Of a stretch of 62,734 bases of DNA, positions 56,881 to 62,734 are shown piece by piece. The position numbers and the translations under genes are program-made. Under the pieces are notes generated by a model that was given only the letters and a program-made list of their open reading frames with translations, had not been told where the DNA came from and ran no database searches. This DNA is from Auritidibacter ignavus (GTDB lineage: Bacteria > Actinomycetota > Actinomycetes > Actinomycetales > Micrococcaceae), in the NCBI RefSeq assembly GCF_003703835.1, contig NZ_RDQR01000015.1, positions 1 to 62,734 of the forward strand, given 5' to 3'. Within the stretch, counting starts at the first letter, position 1. Every line of letters starts with the position of its first letter.

Positions 56881-59106
56881 ATGTCCAAGATTATCTATAC
56901 TCACACCGATGAGGCCCCCATGCTCGCCACAGCATCGCTGTTGCCGATCGTGAGGGCTTTTGCATCCACCGCCGGTGTTGAGCTGGAGACGCGCGATATC
57001 TCCCTGGCCGGACGTGTGCTGGCTGCTTTCAACGACGTCCTGCCCGAGGAACAGCGCACCAATGATGCGTTGGGCGAACTGGGTGAATTGGTCAAAGAAC
57101 CCGAAGCAAACGTCATCAAGCTTCCTAATATCTCCGCCTCCGTCCCGCAGCTGGTGGCCACCATCAAAGAACTGCAACAGGCCGGCTACGAGTTGCCGGA
57201 CTACCCTGACGAGCCTGCCACCGAGGAACAGAAGGATGCTCGGGCCCGCTATGACTCGGTCAAGGGGTCGGCGGTTAACCCGGTGTTGCGCGAAGGAAAT
57301 TCGGACCGTCGCGCCCCGCGGGCGGTCAAAAACTTCGCCAAGAAGCACCCGCATTCCATGGGGGAGTGGTCTGCGGACTCCCAGACCAACGTGGCCACCA
57401 TGCACGACCATGACTTCGTCTCCAATGAGCAATCGGTGACCATGGATTCCGACGATGTGCTCACCATTCGGCATACCGACGCTGACGGCAATGTCACCAT
57501 CCTGAAAGACGAGCTCAAAGTCCTCAAGGGCGAGATTGTGGATGCCACCTTCATGTCGGCCCGTGCCCTGGATGACTTTTTGGCAGAACAGGTTGCCAAA
57601 GCCAAAGAGCAGGGCGTGCTGTTCTCCGCTCACCTGAAAGCCACCATGATGAAGGTCTCCGACCCGGTGATCTTCTCCCACGTGGTTAAGGCCTACTTCC
57701 CGGAGTTGTTTGAAAAATATGGTGACCAGCTGGCCGCTGCCGGGCTATCGGCCACCAACGGGCTGGCTTCGATCGAAAACGGTTTGGACCAGCTGGACGA
57801 CCAGACCGCTGAAGGCATCAAACAGGCGATTGCTGATGGCTACGCCAACGGCCCGGATTTGGCCATGGTCAATTCGCATAAGGGCATCACCAATCTCCAC
57901 GTTCCCTCGGATGTGATCATCGATGCCTCCATGCCGGCGATGATTCGCACCGGCGGCCAGATGTGGAATAAGAACGATGAAACCCAGGACACCTTGGCTG
58001 TGATCCCGGATTCCTCCTATGCTGGCGTTTACCAGACCGTGATTGACGACTGCCGTGCCAACGGCGCCTACGATCCGACCACCATGGGCACCGTGCCCAA
58101 TGTGGGGCTGATGGCACAGAAGGCTGAAGAGTACGGCTCTCACGACAAGACCTTTATCCAGGACACGGCCGGCATCGTGGAGATCATCAATTCGGACGGG
58201 AATGTATTAACGAGCCACCAGGTGGAAGCACATGACATCTGGCGGGCCTGCCAGACCAAGGACATCCCGGTGCGCAACTGGGTTAAGCTTGCAGTCACCC
58301 GCGCCCGGGCCTCGAAGACTCCGGCGGTCTTCTGGTTGGACGCTGAGCGCGCTCACGATGCGCAGCTGATTGCCAAAGTCAAAGAGTACCTACCCGAAAA
58401 TGACACCGACGGACTGGATTTGCGCATCCTGGCACCCGAAGAGGCCACGCGGTTCACCCTGGAGCGGATCCGTGCCGGTGAAGATACCATTTCGGTAACC
58501 GGTAACGTGCTACGCGACTACCTCACCGACCTGTTTCCCATCCTGGAGCTGGGTACCTCGGCGAAGATGCTCTCGATTGTTCCACTGATTAATGGTGGCG
58601 GGCTCTTCGAGACCGGTGCCGGCGGATCGGCTCCCAAGCACGTCCAACAGTTCGTGGAAGAAAACCACCTGCGCTGGGATTCACTGGGTGAATTCTTGGC
58701 CCTGGCCGTCTCCTTCGAACACCTGGCCCAGTCCTTCGACAACTCCCGCGCCCAGGTGCTCGGCGATACTCTGGATGCCGCCACCGGTACCTTCTTGGAA
58801 GAAGGGCGTTCCCCGTCCCGTCGAGCCGGGGAGATTGACAACCGTGGCTCCCACTTCTATCTGGCGCTGTACTGGGCTGAAGAACTGGCAGCCCAGACCG
58901 ATGACCAGCCGCTGGCTGATGCCATGAAGGATGTCGCTTCCCAGCTACGGGCCAAAGAAGACCAGATTATGGAAGAACTCAATAGCGTCCAGGGTGAGCC
59001 GGTGGATATCGCCGGATACTACTACCCCTCGGTGGAGAAGATTTCTGCTGCTATGCGTCCCTCCGAAACGCTCAACAGCATTATCTCCAGCCTCGACCAG
59101 CGCTAA
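56881..59106 (+). CDS. icd: Monomeric NADP-dependent isocitrate dehydrogenase
   Basis: A 741-residue monomeric-type IDH, the large single-chain form used by many Actinobacteria, converting isocitrate to 2-oxoglutarate in the TCA cycle. [72 protein letters not shown] and [20 protein letters not shown] are diagnostic. Unlike the dimeric Icd it needs no partner. The ATG at 56881 is the family start; GAGGAG lies about 13 bases upstream. Confidence 0.97.
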   Translation: MSKIIYTHTDEAPMLATASLLPIVRAFASTAGVELETRDISLAGRVLAAFNDVLPEEQRTNDALGELGELVKEPEANVIKLPNISASVPQLVATIKELQQAGYELPDYPDEPATEEQKDARARYDSVKGSAVNPVLREGNSDRRAPRAVKNFAKKHPHSMGEWSADSQTNVATMHDHDFVSNEQSVTMDSDDVLTIRHTDADGNVTILKDELKVLKGEIVDATFMSARALDDFLAEQVAKAKEQGVLFSAHLKATMMKVSDPVIFSHVVKAYFPELFEKYGDQLAAAGLSATNGLASIENGLDQLDDQTAEGIKQAIADGYANGPDLAMVNSHKGITNLHVPSDVIIDASMPAMIRTGGQMWNKNDETQDTLAVIPDSSYAGVYQTVIDDCRANGAYDPTTMGTVPNVGLMAQKAEEYGSHDKTFIQDTAGIVEIINSDGNVLTSHQVEAHDIWRACQTKDIPVRNWVKLAVTRARASKTPAVFWLDAERAHDAQLIAKVKEYLPENDTDGLDLRILAPEEATRFTLERIRAGEDTISVTGNVLRDYLTDLFPILELGTSAKMLSIVPLINGGGLFETGAGGSAPKHVQQFVEENHLRWDSLGEFLALAVSFEHLAQSFDNSRAQVLGDTLDAATGTFLEEGRSPSRRAGEIDNRGSHFYLALYWAEELAAQTDDQPLADAMKDVASQLRAKEDQIMEELNSVQGEPVDIAGYYYPSVEKISAAMRPSETLNSIISSLDQR

Positions 59107-59128
59107 AAAATTGACGACCCGGGTCAGA

Positions 59129-59167
59129 ATCGGCCGGTTCCTGCTTTCAAAGCGGGCACCGGCCGAT
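59129..59167 (+). terminator. Terminator after icd
   Basis: Arms ATCGGCCGG and CCGGCCGAT (59129-59137 with 59159-59167), with an inner CCTGCTTT/AAAGCGGG stem, G+C-rich and without a T tract. It lies between the convergent icd and glutaminase genes. Confidence 0.8.
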
Positions 59168-59205
59168 GGTGGGTCGGTGGCCTGGCGCCGAGTACGCTGC
59201 CGGCG

Positions 59206-61152
59206 CTAGTCAGCGAATTCCTCACGAGCGCCGGCCTCGCGGGCTGACTGTTCCAGTACCGTGTAGGCCTCACGTGTCAAAGCGGTCCACAGCTTGATCG
59301 CCAGGTTCGGATCGGTTTCTTCCACCGATGCGATCATCTGGGCGGTGAGCACCAAACACACCACGTCGTCCACGGCACGAATCGTGGAGACCTGACGCCC
59401 GCTACGACCCAGGGCGATCTCCCCGAAAGTGGTACCGGGGGAGAGATAGGTCTGCCGATACCGGGCACCACCGGAACCGTGGGAGGTGGTTTCTACCCGC
59501 CCGGAGCGGATGAAGTAGATGCCGCCGAAAGGCTGGCCGGCACGTCGGATAATCTCCCCGGCTTTGTACTTGCGCCGTTCCATGATCGCAGCCAGCACAT
59601 CCACGTCGCGATCGTCGAGGAACTCGAATAACGGAGCTGATTCTGGTTCTTCGCTCGAAGCGGGCAGATTGTCCTGTGCGTACCGTTGCGCCAGTCGGTG
59701 TTCGGCCCATTCCAGCGCTGCCGCACGGTTCTCGAACAGGCGGAAAGTGCCCTGAACTTCGGCGTTCGAGGATGCGGACCGGGGGCCATCGGAGAGTACC
59801 AACTCGCCTTCCGAGGCAGCCTTGGCCTTCTCCCGCGGGTCTTCGACTTCCAGCCCCTCGGTGCTGTTGACGAAGTCCATAATATGATCCACCAGCCGGT
59901 CTTCGTGATCGATAATTGCCAGGTCTCGGTTATCTGCATTGAGCTTGGAAGCCAGGGAGGCTAAGACGCGAATCGCGGAACGACCGAACTCATCGATCCC
60001 GTTGAGATCGATCATGATGGTCGAGACGTCGTCGTCGAATTCCACGATGCTACGCTGCAATGCTTCGGTTTCGGCAAAGCCCAGATCGCCAGAGATTTCC
60101 AAAATCTGGCATCGGTGGCCATAGGCTGAAACCGCCCGGGACAGGTCGGTGGAGCGGATGACACCTGAGAAAGCATCGGCCAGGGAGTAGTGGGCACGCA
60201 GGGTAGACCGGCCCAGTGGTGGGGCATCGGCGTAGTGCAGGCCCAGATCACTGGTGATCCGTGCAATGGCGGCGGCCCCGCGCACTGAGGTGCCGTGTTC
60301 GTCCAGTGGGGGAGAGAACACCCCGATGCCCAGCTGTCCGGGAAGCACCACCATGATGCCTCCATCAACCCCGGACTTTGCCGGCAGTCCCACGTCAATG
60401 GCCCAGTTACCGGCCGAATCGTACATACCGCACGTGTTCATGACCGACACCACCTGACGTACTGTTTCAGGCGTGAAGACCTGACGGCCGGTGACCGGGT
60501 TTTCACCGCGTCGTGCCAGGGTAGCGGCCATCATGGACAGCTCAGCACTGGTGAGTCCGACCGCACATTGCCGGAAATAGTCGTCCACGATGGGTTGGGG
60601 GTCTGATTCGATGATGTCGAAGGAACGTAGTAACCAGGCCAGTGCCCGGTTACGGTGGCCGTGCTTATTCTCCGCCCGATAAATCTGCTCCATGATCTTC
60701 AGTTCCCGGTCGCATCCGGCTGAGGCTTCCTCGAACGCGTGCATGAGACGTCCGATGCGATTACGACCACCGCGACCTTTAATCAGCCCGACGGTGGCGA
60801 TCGCCCCGGCATTAATCATGGGATTATCTGGGCGTCCCGTCCCGGACTGCAGAGAGATTTCGTTGAACGAGTCCCCGGAGGGTTCCACATCGACCTTTTC
60901 CCCGACTTTCTGGGGGCCCAAATCGTCCAGGGCCAGCGCGTAGGCAAAGACCTTGGCGATGGACTGGATGGCGAAGCGCTGATCCACATCGCCGGCCGAG
61001 TACTGTTGGCCGTTGACCGTGGTCAGCGTGATGCTGAGATGGTCTGGATTTGGGTTGGCCACTGATTCGGTTACGGGATTGACCGCGCCATGGCGCATCG
61101 GACGCAAGTCGGTGACGAGCTGCTCCAAATAATCCTGCAGAGGAGAACGCAT
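59206..61152 (-). CDS. glsA: Glutaminase fused to STAS and cyclic-nucleotide-binding domains
   Basis: A 648-residue three-domain protein. Residues 1-310 are a GlsA glutaminase with the serine-hydrolase motif FAIQSIAKVFAYALALDD (S-x-x-K) and MINAGAIATVGLIKGRG; it hydrolyses glutamine to glutamate and ammonia. Residues about 350-440 are a STAS domain (QILEISGDLGFAETEALQRS). Residues about 515-640 are a cyclic-nucleotide-binding domain with the phosphate-binding cassette FGEIALGRSGRQVSTIRA. The appended domains imply regulation by a cyclic nucleotide and partner binding (inference). Most GlsA proteins are ~310 residues. The gene is monocistronic, convergent with icd. Confidence 0.92.
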   Translation of the reverse strand: MRSPLQDYLEQLVTDLRPMRHGAVNPVTESVANPNPDHLSITLTTVNGQQYSAGDVDQRFAIQSIAKVFAYALALDDLGPQKVGEKVDVEPSGDSFNEISLQSGTGRPDNPMINAGAIATVGLIKGRGGRNRIGRLMHAFEEASAGCDRELKIMEQIYRAENKHGHRNRALAWLLRSFDIIESDPQPIVDDYFRQCAVGLTSAELSMMAATLARRGENPVTGRQVFTPETVRQVVSVMNTCGMYDSAGNWAIDVGLPAKSGVDGGIMVVLPGQLGIGVFSPPLDEHGTSVRGAAAIARITSDLGLHYADAPPLGRSTLRAHYSLADAFSGVIRSTDLSRAVSAYGHRCQILEISGDLGFAETEALQRSIVEFDDDVSTIMIDLNGIDEFGRSAIRVLASLASKLNADNRDLAIIDHEDRLVDHIMDFVNSTEGLEVEDPREKAKAASEGELVLSDGPRSASSNAEVQGTFRLFENRAAALEWAEHRLAQRYAQDNLPASSEEPESAPLFEFLDDRDVDVLAAIMERRKYKAGEIIRRAGQPFGGIYFIRSGRVETTSHGSGGARYRQTYLSPGTTFGEIALGRSGRQVSTIRAVDDVVCLVLTAQMIASVEETDPNLAIKLWTALTREAYTVLEQSAREAGAREEFAD

Positions 61153-61247
61153 GATGAGCGACAGACTTCTTTCTCCCGCGCATCACGCGCGGGCCTCGTC
61201 GAGTGAATGGGCGAAGATGGGATCGGGGGGGGAGACGGTGAGAGAAC

Positions 61248-62240
61248 TTAGTAACCCGCGTCGAGATCGACCCGCCCCTGCAGGTCGGCCTCAGCCAGGT
61301 CACGATGGCGTAGAGCTTCGATGAGATTGTGCTGGATCCGCTCGTCCAACAGCGGAATGCACATTTCTGCGGTATCGGCCGAGTGTGGGGTGATGATCAC
61401 GTTGGGTGTTGACCACAGCGGGTGGCCATCGGGGAGTGGCTCCGGGTCGGTGACATCCAGGCCGGCAGCCGAAATCTCCCCGGTTGTCAGGGCCTTGAGT
61501 AGATCGTCGGTGACGACCAGGCTCCCGCGCGCCACATTGACCAGCACCGCTGAGGACTTCATGACAGCAAACTCTCGGGCCGAGAACATCCCGGCGGTTT
61601 GATCTGTGGCAGCAGCTGCCAGGACGACGACGTCAGCGTCGGTGATGGCCTCGTGCAGATGCTGTTGAGTCAAAGTCCGGTAGGCGCCTGGGACCTCGGC
61701 TTCGGTCCGGCGCACCACAGTGATCTTCGTATCCCAGGTGGAGAATAATCGCACGAGTTCTCGGCCGATGCCACCACCACCGATAATGGCGATATGGCAA
61801 CCGTCCAAGGTGGTTCCTTTGGGCTGGCCCCAGCTAGTGGCACGAAGGCGTTCGGGCAGGTGGCGCAATAATGCCAAGGTTAGCGCCAAACCATGCTCGG
61901 CCACCGGTGGGGCGTAGCTACCGGCCGCCGAGGTGTAGGTGATCTCGGGGGCCTGACGAATCACCGGTAAAAGTGGCTCGATTCCGGCGAAGGGGAATTG
62001 GACCCAGCGAAGGTGCGGGTTCTGCTCCAGCGCGGTGCGTAATGTCGTCGGGGAAATGGTTTGGACAATGACCAGTAGCGTCGCGGTGCCCTCGGACTGC
62101 TCGACTCGCGGGATGCCGTGCTCATGGGCCAACTGCTCGGTGACCCGGTGCGCCTGGTCGTACCGGGTACCGCGTCGGTCCTCGTCACTGGGCAAGATCA
62201 ACAGGCGATCTGTCGTCTGCGCGCTACTGTGCTGTGTCAT
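61248..62240 (-). CDS. D-isomer-specific 2-hydroxyacid dehydrogenase family protein
   Basis: A 330-residue NAD-dependent dehydrogenase. The Rossmann loop HIAIIGGGGIGRELVRLF, the substrate-binding arginine in VLVNVARGSLVV, the glutamate in GLDVTDPEPLPDGHPLWSTP and the catalytic histidine in IITPHSADTAEM are all in place. The N-terminal catalytic part is short and divergent. Substrate unknown (glyoxylate or hydroxypyruvate type acids are typical). The ATG at 62240 is chosen; the frame is open 74 codons further but that part lacks family similarity. Confidence 0.88.
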   Translation of the reverse strand: MTQHSSAQTTDRLLILPSDEDRRGTRYDQAHRVTEQLAHEHGIPRVEQSEGTATLLVIVQTISPTTLRTALEQNPHLRWVQFPFAGIEPLLPVIRQAPEITYTSAAGSYAPPVAEHGLALTLALLRHLPERLRATSWGQPKGTTLDGCHIAIIGGGGIGRELVRLFSTWDTKITVVRRTEAEVPGAYRTLTQQHLHEAITDADVVVLAAAATDQTAGMFSAREFAVMKSSAVLVNVARGSLVVTDDLLKALTTGEISAAGLDVTDPEPLPDGHPLWSTPNVIITPHSADTAEMCIPLLDERIQHNLIEALRHRDLAEADLQGRVDLDAGY

Positions 62241-62408
62241 GATTCTATCGTTGCATATCAGGCTCCCTGATGTCAGGGACTCTGCGGCAAGCAGAGACCA
62301 GATTGCAGGTGTGGTGGCGAGCGCTGACCACGTAGTGGTGGAAGCCGAGGTGGGGATGACCAGAAAAAACTCACCCGCGAGTGTCGATGAGCCCGAGATC
62401 TGTATTAG

Positions 62409-62567
62409 AAGTCGGGACCCTATCCTTCTCTGGTAGAGCTCGGCGAGGTTGCCTTGGCCCACCGCGCCAACGAATCGGAAGCTTTGACTGAACTAATTGC
62501 GCTGGTCCGGAGCTTGGTTAAGAGTCACTCATGTATGTGCTGGTGTAATGTGGCTCTTCGTAATTGA
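62409..62567 (+). pseudogene. Possible coding remnant next to the insertion sequence
   Basis: The plus-strand frame after the stop at 62406 encodes a helical segment including GEVALAHRANESEALTELIA and ending shortly inside the IS. It has no good ATG or GTG start. It could be a piece of a gene broken when the IS inserted, or chance. The rest of 62241-62551 shows no feature I can support. Confidence 0.25.
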
Positions 62568-62615
62568 GGGTGTGGATCAGTGATTCCAGGACACGGCGTG
62601 GCGCTGTCCGGATAG

Positions 62616-62674
62616 ACGTCGAGGTCTTCCGATGATGGAAGTTCTTACACAGTCCATCCGAAAGACCTCGACGT
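62616..62674 (+). promoter_or_regulatory. Hairpin over the transposase start codon
   Basis: A 13-bp perfect stem (62616-62628 with 62662-62674); the right arm covers the ribosome-binding region and the first two bases of the GTG start. Read-through mRNA entering the IS from outside would fold this stem and block translation, a known way in which IS elements limit transposase. The functional reading is inference. Confidence 0.55.
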
Positions 62675-62734
62675 GTCCAAGCTTACTTTATCATCTCCTG
62701 ATCTCACGACGTTCTGCCGGCTCGACTCCCTTGA
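62673..62734 (+). CDS. ISL3-family transposase, N-terminus (runs off the window)
   Basis: GTG at 62673 starts a frame encoding 20 residues (VSKLTLSSPDLTTFCRLDSL), matching the N-terminus of actinobacterial ISL3-family transposases, which typically begin MSKL/N-SPDLTTFCRLD. The zinc-finger and DDE regions lie beyond the window edge, so intactness cannot be judged. A 13-bp hairpin overlaps the start codon and the region expected to hold the ribosome-binding site. Confidence 0.75.
   Translation, partial: MSKLTLSSPDLTTFCRLDSL

Larger units (their letters stand above)
62552..62734 (+). mobile_element. ISL3-family insertion sequence, left end only
   Basis: GGCTCTTCGTAATTGAGGGT at 62552 resembles the left inverted repeat of ISL3-family elements, which start GGCTCTT. 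About 120 bases further the transposase starts. The right end and target-site duplication are outside the window. It is the only mobile element I see here. Confidence 0.75.

Overview
This window is a stretch of ordinary chromosome from a moderately high-GC Gram-positive actinobacterium, most likely in the Micrococcales and probably the Micrococcaceae (inference, not tested by a search). The supporting signs are DUF3263 next to a LytR_C-domain protein, a groEL with dual CIRCE operators and no adjacent groES, a DtxR-type repressor with all seven metal ligands, XPB next to a helicase-like partner, DUF6350-purN-purH, monomeric isocitrate dehydrogenase, TreY/TreZ, a lone WXG100 protein, many GTG starts and G+C-rich hairpin terminators. 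The window starts in the last bases of a 5S rRNA, so an rRNA operon lies to the left, and it ends inside an ISL3-type insertion sequence.

Layout. 1-1360: 5S end and rRNA terminator, a small stress-type membrane protein, a GNAT acetyltransferase, tRNA-Pro. 1358-10197: an F420-reductase-like protein and an FAH-family hydrolase (minus strand), then an aldo/keto reductase fused to a membrane domain and the trehalose pair treY-treZ (plus), then a convergent DUF4032 kinase-like gene. 10344-16473: DsbA-like membrane thiol protein, tRNA-Thr, tRNA-Val, a coupled ArsR regulator and tandem-repeat histidine-rich protein, a Thr/Ser exporter, ung, DUF3263, LytR_C. 16508-19870: CIRCE-controlled groEL, a DUF4031-HD fusion, a WXG100 protein.

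20038-31802: two-component system, XPB helicase and its large partner, a small membrane protein, a cold-shock protein overlapping DUF3027, serC, dtxR, and an NlpC/P60 peptidase behind a long leader with competing hairpins. 31924-41022: unknown gene coupled to an ABC exporter, MalY/PatB aminotransferase, tRNA-Arg, a membrane protein, pcrA, sucCD. 41137-52399: AEC transporter, class III aminotransferase, VIT-type metal transporter with a ferritin-like domain, two DUF202 proteins, PNPOx-like protein, inositol-phosphatase-family protein, App1 protein, thioesterase, gdhA, DUF6350 protein. 52560-62240: purN-purH, a 30-codon small gene, mgtE, icd, a glutaminase-STAS-cyclic-nucleotide-binding fusion, a 2-hydroxyacid dehydrogenase.

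Functional themes are central carbon and nitrogen metabolism (sucCD, icd, gdhA, glsA), purine synthesis, trehalose made from glycogen-type glucan, metal homeostasis (dtxR, ArsR/His-rich, VIT, mgtE) and DNA repair (ung, pcrA, XPB). I see no phage, CRISPR array, defence island or biosynthetic cluster. The least explained items are the His-rich tandem-repeat module, the truncated aldo/keto reductase-membrane fusion, the leader upstream of the NlpC/P60 gene, the XPB partner, the three-domain glutaminase, and a hairpin over the start of the IS transposase.
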